Shown here: positions 25,845 to 36,357 of the stretch, piece by piece | Numbering within the stretch: the stretch's first letter is position 1 | Layout: each line of letters opens with the position of its first letter | Source of the DNA: Paracidovorax wautersii | GTDB lineage: Bacteria; Pseudomonadota; Gammaproteobacteria; Burkholderiales; Burkholderiaceae_C | Assembly: GCF_900113035.1 (NCBI RefSeq) | Contig: NZ_FONX01000013.1 | Coordinates: forward strand, 36,978-100,977 | Direction of reading: 5' to 3' | DNA: 64,000 nucleotides | Made by a program: the position numbers and the translations under genes | The notes under the pieces: generated by a model | Told to the model about the DNA's origin: nothing | Seen by the model: only the letters and a program-made list of their open reading frames with translations | The model's database searches: none

Positions 25845-26711
25845 ATGACCACCGCCAACTCAGCCCCGAGCCCGGACGCCTACTGCGTGATGGGCAACCC
25901 CATCGCCCACAGCCGCTCGCCCTGGATCCACGCCCGCTTCGCCGAACTGACCGGCGAGCGCATCGCCTACGACCGCCGGCTGGTGCCGCTGGAGGGCTTT
26001 GCCGACGCGCTGCGCGACTTCGCGGCCGGCGGCGGACGCGGCTGCAACGTCACCGTGCCGTTCAAGATCGAAGCGGCCGAGCGCGCCACCGAGCGCACCG
26101 AGCGCGTGCAGCTGGGCGGCGCCGCCAACACCCTGGTGTTCGCGGCCGACGGCGCCGTCACCGCCGACAACACCGACGGCCTGGGCCTGGTGGCCGACAT
26201 CGTGCGCAATGCCGGCGTGCCGCTGGCCGGGCGCGACGTGCTGCTGGTGGGCGCGGGCGGCGCGGCGGCCGGCGTGCTGGGCCCGCTGCTGCGCGAGGGG
26301 CCGCGCCGCATCGTCGTCACCAACCGCACGCTGTCGCGCGCCGAGCAGCTGGTGCAGCGCCACGCCGCCCCCGAATTGCTACAGAAAGCAGAGCTGATCG
26401 CCCAGGACATGCAAGCGCTGCAGGGCGATTTCGACATCGTCATCAACGCCACGGCCAGCAGCCTGGCGGGCGAGGCCCTGCCGGTGCCGGCCCAGGTGCT
26501 GCGCCCCGGCAGCCTGGCCTACGACATGATGTACGGCCCCGCCGCCCAGGGCTTTCTGGACTGGGCCGCGCAGCACGGCGCCGTGCCGCGCGACGGCCTG
26601 GGCATGCTGGTGGAGCAGGCCGCCGAAGCCTTCGCGCTCTGGCGCGGCGTGCGCCCGCCCTCGGCCCAGGTGCTGGCCGAGCTGCGCGCCGCCATCGCCG
26701 CCGGGCACTGA
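25845..26711 (+). CDS. aroE: Shikimate dehydrogenase
   Basis: A 288-residue AroE reducing 3-dehydroshikimate to shikimate with NADPH. Substrate motif SRSP at 23-26, catalytic K74 in NVTVPFK and D111 in NTDG, and the dinucleotide fold GAGGAAAGV at 136-144. It is the second aromatic-pathway gene in the window besides aroG. It is followed 66 bases later by mtgA. A copy of the 17-bp motif (26378-26394) lies inside the gene, coding LLQKAEL with the rare codon CTA. Confidence 0.96.
   Translation: MTTANSAPSPDAYCVMGNPIAHSRSPWIHARFAELTGERIAYDRRLVPLEGFADALRDFAAGGGRGCNVTVPFKIEAAERATERTERVQLGGAANTLVFAADGAVTADNTDGLGLVADIVRNAGVPLAGRDVLLVGAGGAAAGVLGPLLREGPRRIVVTNRTLSRAEQLVQRHAAPELLQKAELIAQDMQALQGDFDIVINATASSLAGEALPVPAQVLRPGSLAYDMMYGPAAQGFLDWAAQHGAVPRDGLGMLVEQAAEAFALWRGVRPPSAQVLAELRAAIAAGH
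26378..26394 (+). repeat. 17-bp motif inside aroE, copy d
   Basis: GCTAC-AGAAAGC-AGAGC, read in frame as G CTA CAG AAA GCA GAG C. A CAAGCGCTGCAGG stretch, matching the right hairpin arm of the intergenic composites, follows 17 bases later (26411 onward). Confidence 0.6.
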
Positions 26712-26734
26712 GCCACGCCTGCCTTTTCCTCCGG

Positions 26735-26776
26735 TCTTCCGTTTCCGTTTCCGTTTTCGTTTCCGTTGCCTCTCCT
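26735..26776 (+). repeat. Pyrimidine-rich hexamer array upstream of mtgA
   Basis: Near-tandem CCGTTT / CGTTTC hexamers, C/T apart from one G per unit, ending right before the mtgA ATG. It could expand or contract by slippage, and it puts a C/U-rich leader on the mRNA as at the three other tracts. Confidence 0.8.
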
Positions 26777-26777
26777 G

Positions 26778-27503
26778 ATGAAAGCCCTGCTTCGCTGGCT
26801 CGGGCTGGTCCTGCTCGCGGGACTGGCGCTGCAGCTCTTCTTCATCGGCCGCATCGCCGTCATGGCGGTGGTGGCCCCCGAATCCACTGCCTTCCAGCGC
26901 TCCGAAGCCTGGGAGCAGCTGGCGACGCGCCACACCCTGCTCTGGCGCCAGCAGTGGGTGCCCTACGAAGAGATCGCCGAGCCGCTCAAGCGCGCGGTGA
27001 TCGCCTCGGAGGACGACGGCTTCGTCAACCATGACGGCGTGGACTGGGACGCAGTGGAAAAGGCCTGGGAGAAGAACGCCCGTGCCGAGGAGCGCGCCAG
27101 CCAGCGCCCGCAGGCCGCAGCGGCCAGGCCGGTGAAGATCGTGGGCGGCTCCACCATCACGCAGCAGCTGGCCAAGAACCTGCTGCTGTCGGGCGAACGC
27201 ACGCTGGTGCGCAAGGGCCAGGAGTTCGTGCTCACGATGGCGCTGGAGCACCTGCTGAGCAAACGGCGCATCCTGGAGATCTATCTCAACAGCGTGGAAT
27301 GGGGCGACGGCGTCTTCGGCGCGGAAGCCGCCGCGCAGCACTATTTCCGCAAGAGCGCCGCCCGCCTCACGGCGCCCGAAGCGGCCCGGCTGGCGGTGAT
27401 GCTGCCGCAGCCCAAGCGCTTCGAGAAGCAGCCCCAGTCGGCCTACCTCATGGGGCGCTCGCGCGTCATCCTGGGGCGCATGGGCAGCGCGGAGCTGCCC
27501 TGA
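26778..27503 (+). CDS. mtgA: Monofunctional peptidoglycan transglycosylase
   Basis: A 241-residue GT51 enzyme that polymerises lipid II into glycan strands without transpeptidase activity. Membrane anchor at about 7-30, catalytic Glu78 in IASEDDGFVNHDGVDWDA, then GGSTITQQLAKNLLLSGERT and the RKGQEF segment of the second catalytic glutamate region. The start is uncertain: ATG at 26778 has no Shine-Dalgarno sequence, and a TTG 12 bases upstream would add four residues. It lies downstream of aroE and convergent with the IclR gene, with 12 bases between stops. Confidence 0.93.
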   Translation: MKALLRWLGLVLLAGLALQLFFIGRIAVMAVVAPESTAFQRSEAWEQLATRHTLLWRQQWVPYEEIAEPLKRAVIASEDDGFVNHDGVDWDAVEKAWEKNARAEERASQRPQAAAARPVKIVGGSTITQQLAKNLLLSGERTLVRKGQEFVLTMALEHLLSKRRILEIYLNSVEWGDGVFGAEAAAQHYFRKSAARLTAPEAARLAVMLPQPKRFEKQPQSAYLMGRSRVILGRMGSAELP

Positions 27504-27515
27504 GGGCCGCGCCCT

Positions 27516-28295
27516 TCAACGCTCGGTCAGCCGGTCGCGCGGCGTGCTCACGGCCTGGCCGATGCGGTCGGCCGTGGCGCGCACCAGCGGCAGAAAGCGC
27601 TCCAGCATGCGCTCGTTCATCTGCCCGGCGAAGGTCGAATACACCAGCGCGCCGCGCAACTGCCCGTCGCTGAACACCGGCACCGCGAAGGCGGTGTTTT
27701 CGGAGTTGTCCTGCGCGTAGTGGATGGCATAGCCCTGGCGCCGCACCCGGCGCACCAGGGCGCGCAGGGCCCACAGGTCGTCGAAACGCGGGCCGCCGTC
27801 CTCGCGGCGGTTCACCGACTCGACCAGGATGCGCCGCTCCGCCGGCTCGCAGAACGCCACATAGGCCTGGCCCAGCGCGGACACCGGCATCTCGTAGCGC
27901 TGGCCCACGCTGGAGGGGCGGATCGCGTAGGGGCTGTAGGGCATGGTGCAGAACACCACGCGGATGTGGTGGCGGTCCACCACGCCCAGCGACAGCGGCC
28001 ACTTGATGTCGCGCGTGGTGGCGATCATCAGCGGCCCGGCCACCTGGATCAGGCGGGACTGGTCGGTCACGCCGCTGCTGAGGTTGCCCACCACGGGCGT
28101 GATCTGGTACTGGCCGTAGGCGTGCGGATCGGTGCGCACGTATTTCTCGGCTTCGAGCGTGCTCAGCAGGCGGTGCAGCGTGGACTTGGCCAGGCCCGTG
28201 CGCTGGTGCAGCTCCTGCAGGCTCCAGCTCGTGCGTTCGTTCATCACGCGCAGGATCAGCAGCGCGCGCTGCACCGACCGGACTTCGGTGCTCAT
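27516..28295 (-). CDS. IclR-family transcriptional regulator
   Basis: A 259-residue IclR-type regulator: winged-helix N-terminus (VQRALLILRVMNERTSWSLQELHQRTGLAKSTLHRLLSTLE) and a C-terminal effector-binding GAF-like domain with RYEMPVSALGQAYVAF, the segment typical of IclR effector domains. The ATG at 28295 is chosen at MSTEVRSV, where homology begins. No catabolic operon lies next to it, so it is an orphan regulator; upstream is a 661-base gap that should hold its promoter and perhaps its operator. Confidence 0.88.
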   Translation of the reverse strand: MSTEVRSVQRALLILRVMNERTSWSLQELHQRTGLAKSTLHRLLSTLEAEKYVRTDPHAYGQYQITPVVGNLSSGVTDQSRLIQVAGPLMIATTRDIKWPLSLGVVDRHHIRVVFCTMPYSPYAIRPSSVGQRYEMPVSALGQAYVAFCEPAERRILVESVNRREDGGPRFDDLWALRALVRRVRRQGYAIHYAQDNSENTAFAVPVFSDGQLRGALVYSTFAGQMNERMLERFLPLVRATADRIGQAVSTPRDRLTER

Positions 28296-28956
28296 GGCTG
28301 CGTCCTCTGGATGTCGCACGGGAGATACCCGGCGGCCGGATCGCATCTGCGTGAGTCAGGGAATGTGGGAGCCAAGAGCATGTCAGACCAAGGTTTTTGC
28401 GACAAATGCAAATTGCGGTGTAGGCGGAAATCTGTTCTTTTCGCGGCAGCCGGGGAGCCCTTGAGGGCCAGGAGGTGAGGGAGGAATGCGCCTGCGCTCA
28501 TGGCGCGCCGATACACGGCGGGCGGCCCGGGGCATGGCGCCACCGCAGCCACCGCAGCCGCCGCGGGCCGGGTAGCGAGGTCGCTTGCTGCGCCGAGCCC
28601 GCGCACGCCCACGCAGCAGCGCATGCGCAGGGCGAAACGCGCATTGCCGGCAAGCGGCAGCGCGATGCATTGGTGGACGGCCCCATGAGGAAAGGGTTCA
28701 GGCGAGGCAAGCAGGTTGGAGGAATCGGAAAGGCAGGCGGGAAACGCCCGCCCAAGGAAGACCATGGCATGTGCCGAAGGGACATACCGGGGCGCAGTCT
28801 AGGCGGGCGCTTTCAGCTTGACATCAGATTGATCCGCATTTCCGCGCCACGGAAAAAAACGACTCGTAACGTGATGCGCCACGCATTGCCCTGGCCCGCC
28901 CGCCGGGCCCGCGCCGCTCGGCGGGCCCGTCCGGGGCTGCCCGTATCATCCCGCGC
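28296..28956. other. 661-bp region without a recognisable gene
   Basis: No reading frame here has convincing coding character; a 29-codon frame after GGAGGAATG at about 28483 is the best small candidate and I do not believe it. Two AT-richer islands stand out: about 28380-28445 (upstream of the IclR gene) and about 28815-28875 (before plsC), the likely promoter positions. The GC-rich middle (about 28490-28690) looks like degraded or non-coding sequence. Confidence 0.5.
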
Positions 28957-29769
28957 ATGCTGCTGTCCAAGCTGATGAGTCTTTTCCTGCTGACCCTGGT
29001 GCGTTTCCTCACCGGGGCGCAGGCGCGCTGGTACGGCTGCCCGCCCAAGGCCGAGCAGCGCATCTACTTCGCCAACCACCAGAGCCATGCGGATCTGGTG
29101 ATGATCTGGGCCGCGCTGCCGCAGGAGCTGCGCAGCATCACCCGCCCCATCGCCGCGCGCGACTACTGGACCAAGACGCCTTTTCGCCAGTGGATCACCA
29201 CGGCCGTGTTCAACGCCGTCTATGTGACGCGCCAGACCGCGCCGGCCCAGCCCGCAGCAGCAGCCACGGCGGCCGATGAGGGCGCTGCTGCCGCGCCGCC
29301 GGCCACCGGGGCGATGGCGGGCCTCTCGGCGCTCTCCGCTGCCGTGGCCGACGCGGCCCTGGCGACCGCCGGCGGCCCCGACCCGGTGCCCGACGCCCTG
29401 CCCCCCGAACCCACTCCCGAGGCGCTGCGCGCCGCCGTGCGGCCCGACGATCCGCTCGCGCCGCTGGTGCAGGCGCTGGAAAGCGGCGACTCCATCGTGA
29501 TCTTCCCCGAGGGCACGCGCGGCCACGGCGACGAGCCGCAGCCCTTCAAGTCGGGCCTCTACATGCTGGCGCGCATGTTCCCGCAGGTGGTGCTGGTGCC
29601 GGCCTGGATCAACAACGTGCAGCGCGTCATGCCCAAGGGCGAAGTGGTGCCCGTGCCCATCCTGTGCTCGGTGACCTTCGGCGCGCCCATCGCGCTCGCG
29701 CCGGGCGAAGAGCGCCGCCCCTTCCTCGACCGGGCCCGCGCGGCCGTCATCGCGCTGCGCGACATCTGA
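28957..29769 (+). CDS. PlsC-family acyltransferase with Ala/Pro-rich insert
   Basis: A 270-residue 1-acyl-glycerol-3-phosphate acyltransferase-like protein that would add the second acyl chain to phosphatidic acid. Membrane segment at the N-terminus; motif I reads NHQSHAD (residues 40-46, HX4D with His41 and Asp46) and motif III is FPEGTR at 183-188. Between them lies an unusual low-complexity insert of some 60 residues rich in Ala, Pro, Gly and Asp (about 88-150). It is followed 13 bases later by the CdsA-like gene, so the two likely act in sequence in phospholipid synthesis. This is probably an accessory paralogue rather than the main plsC. Confidence 0.85.
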   Translation: MLLSKLMSLFLLTLVRFLTGAQARWYGCPPKAEQRIYFANHQSHADLVMIWAALPQELRSITRPIAARDYWTKTPFRQWITTAVFNAVYVTRQTAPAQPAAAATAADEGAAAAPPATGAMAGLSALSAAVADAALATAGGPDPVPDALPPEPTPEALRAAVRPDDPLAPLVQALESGDSIVIFPEGTRGHGDEPQPFKSGLYMLARMFPQVVLVPAWINNVQRVMPKGEVVPVPILCSVTFGAPIALAPGEERRPFLDRARAAVIALRDI

Positions 29770-29782
29770 ACGAACGCCCGCC

Positions 29783-30787
29783 ATGGACTTCCTGCGCAAC
29801 CTCTCCACCACGCAGCAGATCGGCGCGCTCTTCGTCGTGTTGTTCGGGCTGCTCTCGCTGGTGACTGCCTACGCCTTCGCCCAGACCCTGCGCGAGGGCA
29901 ACGGCACCGACGACGCCGCCGAACAGGCACGCCACGAAGCCCACCAGCAGGAGTGGCGCCGCTTCTGGAGCCTGCTGAAGACCTCGTGGTTCATGGCCAC
30001 CATCTTCTGGGTGGGCTGGGCGCTGGGCGACACGGTGGCGACGCTGCTCTTCGCGCTGGTGGCCTTCGTGGCGCTGCGCGAATTCATCACCCTCTCGCCC
30101 ACGCGGCGCGGCGACCACCGCAGCCTGGTGCTGGCCTTCTTCGTGGTGCTGCCGCTGCAGTTCCTGCTCGTGGGCCTGCGCAAGTTCGACCTCTTCACGG
30201 TGTTCATCCCGGTCTATGTCTTCCTCGCGCTGCCGGCGGTGAGCGCGTTGGCCAACGACCCGCAGCGCTTTCTGGAGCGCAACGCCAAGCTGCAGTGGGG
30301 CATCATGGTCTGCGTCTATGGCATGAGCCATGTGCCGGCCCTGCTGCTGCTGGACTTCCCGGGCCACGAGGGCCGGGGCGCCTTCCTCGTCTTCTATCTG
30401 GTCGTGGTGGTGCAGGCCGGCGTGATCGCGCAGCACCTGCTGGGACAGCGCTTTCCGCACAAGCCGGTGGCGCCGCAGGTCAGCCAGAGCTTCCAGTGGC
30501 TGAGCTGGCTGGCCGGCATCGCGGCCGGGGGCGTGGCCGGCGTGCTGCTGTCGTTCATCACGCCCTTCAAGCTGGGGCAGGCGCTGGGCATGTCGCTGCT
30601 GGCCTGCGTGGCCGGCAGCCTGGGCCACCTGGTGATGAAGGCCATCAAGCGCGACCGGGGCATCACCAGCTGGGGCATGCAGGGCCAGTCGGTCACCGGC
30701 GCGGGCGGGCTGCTGGACCGCGTGGACGCGCTGTGCTTCGCCGCGCCGGTCTTCTTCCACTCCGCGCGCTGGTATTTCGGCTTATAG
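29783..30787 (+). CDS. CdsA-like phosphatidate cytidylyltransferase
   Basis: A 334-residue membrane protein of the CdsA family, which makes CDP-diacylglycerol from phosphatidic acid and CTP. About eight membrane segments. The C-terminal signature region reads KAIKRDRGITSWGMQGQSVT, then GLLDRVDALCFAAPVFFH; the DRxD core is present but the usual KDxxxxxPGHGG pattern is replaced by GITSWGMQGQ, so this is a divergent paralogue (YnbB-like) whose exact reaction is uncertain. It forms a pair with the PlsC-like gene. Its stop is followed by a repeat that fills the gap to ruvC. Confidence 0.83.
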   Translation: MDFLRNLSTTQQIGALFVVLFGLLSLVTAYAFAQTLREGNGTDDAAEQARHEAHQQEWRRFWSLLKTSWFMATIFWVGWALGDTVATLLFALVAFVALREFITLSPTRRGDHRSLVLAFFVVLPLQFLLVGLRKFDLFTVFIPVYVFLALPAVSALANDPQRFLERNAKLQWGIMVCVYGMSHVPALLLLDFPGHEGRGAFLVFYLVVVVQAGVIAQHLLGQRFPHKPVAPQVSQSFQWLSWLAGIAAGGVAGVLLSFITPFKLGQALGMSLLACVAGSLGHLVMKAIKRDRGITSWGMQGQSVTGAGGLLDRVDALCFAAPVFFHSARWYFGL

Positions 30788-30800
30788 CCCTGTCGGCTTC

Positions 30801-30843
30801 CGGCGCTTGACTTGCCTGCGCCGGCAGCTATTGAATTGGTAGC
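30801..30843 (+). repeat. Hairpin plus 17-bp motif before ruvC, copy e
   Basis: A hairpin with CCGGCGC / GCGCCGG-type arms (about 30800-30824) is followed by GCTAT-TGAATTG-GTAGC at 30827-30843. The ruvC ATG begins only 2 bases later, so the motif occupies the place where a ribosome-binding site would be. Confidence 0.8.
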
Positions 30844-30845
30844 AC

Positions 30846-31397
30846 ATGAGAATCCTGGGAATCGACCCCGGCCTGCAGACCACCGGCTTCGGGGTGATCG
30901 ACGTGGATGGCCACACGCTGAGCTACGTGGCCAGCGGCACCATCCGCACCACGGCGCTGGCGTTGGGCGACCTGCCCGGCCGGCTGAAGGTGCTGTTCGA
31001 CGGCATCACCGAAGTCACGGCGCGCTATGCACCCGACATGGCGGCGGTGGAGATCATCTTCGTCAACGTCAACCCGCAGTCCACCCTGCTGCTGGGCCAG
31101 GCGCGCGGCGCCTGCATCACGGCGCTGGTGGCGGGCAACCTGCCGGTGGCCGAATACACCGCGCTGCAGATGAAGAAGGCCGTGGTGGGCCATGGCCGCG
31201 CCGCCAAGCCGCAGGTGCAGGAGATGGTGCGCCGCCTGCTGCGCCTGCCGGGCCTGCCCGGCACCGACGCGGCCGACGCGCTGGGCATCGCCATCACCCA
31301 CGCGCATGCGGGTGCGGCCATGGCGCGGCTGGCCGAAGCCGGCGGCACGCTCGCGCGCCGCCAGCACGCCATGTACAAGGGCGGGCGCAGCTACTGA
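30846..31397 (+). CDS. ruvC: Holliday junction resolvase RuvC
   Basis: A 183-residue RuvC endonuclease that resolves Holliday junctions with RuvAB. The N-terminus [17 protein letters not shown] has catalytic Asp7; the conserved [20 protein letters not shown] segment holds a catalytic Glu, and the C-terminal [14 protein letters not shown] the remaining acidic residues. Length is usual. The ATG has no Shine-Dalgarno sequence because the palindromic motif occupies the preceding bases. ruvA and ruvB are not in the window. Confidence 0.95.
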   Translation: MRILGIDPGLQTTGFGVIDVDGHTLSYVASGTIRTTALALGDLPGRLKVLFDGITEVTARYAPDMAAVEIIFVNVNPQSTLLLGQARGACITALVAGNLPVAEYTALQMKKAVVGHGRAAKPQVQEMVRRLLRLPGLPGTDAADALGIAITHAHAGAAMARLAEAGGTLARRQHAMYKGGRSY

Positions 31398-31428
31398 GCG
31401 CCCGGCCAGGCGGCGTGCGGGCGCCGGC

Positions 31429-31902
31429 TCAGCGCCCGCTCAGCACCAGCTGGGCGATGACGCCGGTGGCGATGGCCACCAGCAGGTAGTCGCCGCCGTA
31501 CTGCACCCAGTGGTAGCCGCGCGGCGGCGCCGCGAGATGGTGGCCGCGCCAGTCGCTCACCACGTAATGCGGCGTGCGGTACATGGCCGGCACGCGGCCG
31601 CCGCGGTACCAGTCGTGGTGCGGCCCTGCGCCATGGCGCAGGCCGTGCGCGGGCGCATGCGGCGGCGGGCCCCAGCCGCGCTCGTGGTGCGGGCCGCGGG
31701 CATGGTGGGGCGGGCCCTTCTTGCCATGCTTGCCGTGGTGCGGGTGGCCTGCGCGCGGGCCGGGGCCATGCCGGTCGTCGTCGCCGGGCCGGGCCTCGGC
31801 GCCCGGGGCACCGGCCAGGCCCAGCACCAGGGCCGTGCAGGTGGCGGCCAGGCCGTGCAGGACGCGATGGGGCGTGCGAAGCGTGGATGAGGTCGAGGGC
31901 AT
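31429..31902 (-). CDS. RcnB-like histidine-rich periplasmic protein
   Basis: A 157-residue secreted protein. A signal peptide spans about residues 1-37 with a cleavage site after GAPGAEA. The mature N-terminal half is His/Gly/Pro-rich, followed by a C-terminal RcnB-like domain (WYRGGRVPAMYRTPHYVVSDWRGHHL) and a final hydrophobic helix (LLVAIATGVIAQLVLS). RcnB takes part in nickel/cobalt homeostasis in E. coli; metal binding here is an inference from the histidines. The ATG at 31902 has the ribosome-binding site AAGGAGA. Tail-to-tail with ruvC. Confidence 0.85.
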   Translation of the reverse strand: MPSTSSTLRTPHRVLHGLAATCTALVLGLAGAPGAEARPGDDDRHGPGPRAGHPHHGKHGKKGPPHHARGPHHERGWGPPPHAPAHGLRHGAGPHHDWYRGGRVPAMYRTPHYVVSDWRGHHLAAPPRGYHWVQYGGDYLLVAIATGVIAQLVLSGR

Positions 31903-32069
31903 GGAAAGTCTCCTTGAAGCGGTCGATGAGGGGACGCCGCAGCGTCTTGCCACATTCTGGCGCCCATGGCCGGTCGCCGCTTATCCGCCTGTAACCGGCC
32001 TGCGCGTCGGCCAGCGCCGCATCGCAGGGTGGCTGCAGCCCATCGTTTTCACCATGAAAATGGCTTATA

Positions 32070-32110
32070 GCGCTTGCAGATCAAGCGCCTTTAGCTATAT
32101 AAACCATAGC
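32070..32110 (+). repeat. CAAGCGC hairpin plus 17-bp motif, copy f
   Basis: Hairpin arms GCGCTTG (32070-32076) and CAAGCGC (32082-32088) with a 5-nt loop, then GCTAT-ATAAACC-ATAGC at 32094-32110. The element lies between the RcnB and chemoreceptor genes in an AT-rich island. Confidence 0.85.
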
Positions 32111-32135
32111 AAAAGGCGCCACAGCTGCGGCGCGC

Positions 32136-33758
32136 TCAGGCCGCCAGGGCACCGCCGGCCGGCAGCGCCAGCCGCTGCACATCGGCCCGGCCGGCAGCGC
32201 CATCGCCCAGCTGGAAGCGCGACACCGACTGCGTCAGGTTGCGGGCCTGCTCGCGCAGCGATTCGGCGGCGGCGGCGGACTCTTCCACCAGCGCGGCGTT
32301 CTGCTGCGTCATCTGGTCGAGCTGGCTGACCGACTGGCTGATCTGGCCGATGTTGTCGCTCTGCTCGGACGAAGCGGCGGTGATCTCGGCAATGATGTCG
32401 TGCACGCGCCGCACGCTGCCCACGATCTCGGTCATGGTGGAGCCGGCCTGGCCCACCAGGCGCGAGCCGCCCTCCACCCGCTCGACCGACGCGGCGATCA
32501 GCGCCTTGATCTCGCGCGCGGCCTCGGCCGAGCGCTGGGCCAGCATGCGCACCTCGCTGGCCACCACGGCGAAACCGCGGCCCTGCTCGCCCGCACGGGC
32601 CGCTTCCACGGCCGCGTTGAGCGCGAGGATATTGGTCTGGAAGGCGATCGAATCGATGACGCCGGTGATGTCGCCGATCTTGCGCGAGCTCTCGGTGATC
32701 TCGCCCATGGTGTCCACCACCTGGGCCACCACCTCGCCGCCGCGCCCTGCCACCTGGGCGGCGGAGGCCGCGAACTGGCTGGCCTGGCGCGAGGCCTGCG
32801 CGCTTTGCTGCACGGTGCTGGTGAGCAGCTCCATGGACGATGCCGCCTCTTCCAGGTTGGCGGCGGTCTGCTCGGTGCGCTGGCTCAGGTCGTGGTTGCC
32901 GCTGGCGATCTCGGTGCTGGCGGTGGAGATGCTGGAAGCCGCCTGCTGCAGCTGCGCCACGAGGCTGCGCAGGGATTGCTGCATGACGCCCATGGCCGTC
33001 ACCAGCTGGCCCACCTCGTCCTGCTGCAGCGCCTGCACGGGCTGCGAGAGGTCGCCGCTGGCGATGCGTTCGGCCAGGTCGCGCGCCTGGCCCAGCGAGC
33101 GCGTGATGGAGCGCACGCTGAAGAAGGTGAGCGGTATCAGCACGGCAAGGCCCAGCAGCAGGCCGGCGCCGATCAGCGTGGCCATGGTGCCCATGCGGCT
33201 TTCCATGCCGGAGCGGGCCTCGTCCATGCGCTGGCGGGCGGTGGCGGCGAGGCTGGCGAAGAGGCGGTCGGTCGCTTCCATGTGGCTCTTGAGCCGGTCG
33301 GCGTAGGCACCGCCCGCGGCGCCGTCGATCTGCGCGCGCTCGATCTGCTCGAAGACGGGCGAGATGCCGTCCTCGTACTGCTTGATCTCGGCCAACGAGC
33401 GGTCGATGGCCTGCGTGAACTCGGCATCGCCCGCCTGGGCCTGCCGCACCTCGGCCAGGCTCTTGTGCAGGCCGGCCAGCGTCTTGGCCCAGCCGGCACG
33501 CAACGCGGACACCTCGTCCGAGTTGTTGAAGTTGATGATGATGTCCTTCTCGGCCCGGCGCAGCTCGCCCAGGCTGGTGCGCAGCTCGGCCATATCGGTG
33601 AGTGTCTGCACCCGTTGGGAGAAGAGCTCCTGCAAGGTCTCCTGCGTCCGGTGCAATGCGGCATAGCCCATGGCTCCGATGACGATGAGCAGCAGCAGCG
33701 AAAAGGCCGTGCCGAAGTAAAGGCGGGCACGGATGGACAGGCGACCCAAGGCGTTCAT
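32136..33758 (-). CDS. Methyl-accepting chemotaxis protein
   Basis: A 540-residue chemoreceptor: membrane segment one (about 11-32), a four-helix-bundle periplasmic sensor domain, membrane segment two (about 190-212), HAMP domain, and a cytoplasmic signalling domain. The kinase-control tip is [20 protein letters not shown] followed by [19 protein letters not shown], as in all MCPs that signal to CheA/CheW. There is no C-terminal CheR-tethering pentapeptide. The ATG at 33758 has a GAGGAG ribosome-binding site. The ligand is unknown. It stands alone, with no che genes nearby. Confidence 0.94.
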   Translation of the reverse strand: MNALGRLSIRARLYFGTAFSLLLLIVIGAMGYAALHRTQETLQELFSQRVQTLTDMAELRTSLGELRRAEKDIIINFNNSDEVSALRAGWAKTLAGLHKSLAEVRQAQAGDAEFTQAIDRSLAEIKQYEDGISPVFEQIERAQIDGAAGGAYADRLKSHMEATDRLFASLAATARQRMDEARSGMESRMGTMATLIGAGLLLGLAVLIPLTFFSVRSITRSLGQARDLAERIASGDLSQPVQALQQDEVGQLVTAMGVMQQSLRSLVAQLQQAASSISTASTEIASGNHDLSQRTEQTAANLEEAASSMELLTSTVQQSAQASRQASQFAASAAQVAGRGGEVVAQVVDTMGEITESSRKIGDITGVIDSIAFQTNILALNAAVEAARAGEQGRGFAVVASEVRMLAQRSAEAAREIKALIAASVERVEGGSRLVGQAGSTMTEIVGSVRRVHDIIAEITAASSEQSDNIGQISQSVSQLDQMTQQNAALVEESAAAAESLREQARNLTQSVSRFQLGDGAAGRADVQRLALPAGGALAA

Positions 33759-33980
33759 GGCGCTCCTCTGAAAATCAATGTCCGTGCGCACGCAATAAGC
33801 GAGCCACGGCACAGGCGGCGTCCACCGGCTCGTGGCCAGCGGACAGGGCGTCACGGTATGCGAATTCGGCGCGGCGCTGCAGAGGGTTGCCCCGGATGCT
33901 GCGGCGCCGCGTCGCCTGCGTCACTCGCCTGGTGGAATGCGCGGCCGCACCCAGGCCGCGCCCCGGCTGCGCGCTGGGCT

Positions 33981-36105
<2,125 letters not shown>

Positions 36106-36155
36106 GAGTATAGGCCGCTGCGGGCCATCAAGCGAACCGCGGGCCGCGGCCCGCT

Positions 36156-36332
36156 TCAGAGAATGCGCTGCACGAACAGCACCGCGAAGAAGAACAGCGC
36201 CGCGATCACCGTCCACTTGACGATCACCAGCCCGATGCGCCGGTAGCGCAGCTGCCCCGTGCCCATGTAGAACATGAACGACACGGCCGCCAGAAGCAGC
36301 AGCAGGGACACGGCCCAGCGAAAGAGCAGCAT
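36156..36332 (-). CDS. Small two-helix membrane protein after lpxC
   Basis: A 58-residue protein with two membrane segments (LFRWAVSLLLLLAAVSFMFYM and VIVKWTVIAALFFFAVLFV) joined by a short basic loop (GQLRYRRIG). It begins 25 bases past the lpxC stop in the same direction, so it is probably the last gene of the cluster. I do not recognise a function. The ATG at 36332 is chosen because upstream codons are Arg/Pro-rich and non-coding in character. Confidence 0.7.
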   Translation of the reverse strand: MLLFRWAVSLLLLLAAVSFMFYMGTGQLRYRRIGLVIVKWTVIAALFFFAVLFVQRIL

Positions 36333-36357
36333 GGCGTCTGCCTGCCTGGGACGCCGC

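Noticed and set aside
28455-28575. Small gene after GGAGGAATG at about 28483
   Set aside because: Only 29 codons of Arg/Pro/Ala-rich sequence with no conserved character; the ribosome-binding site alone is not enough.
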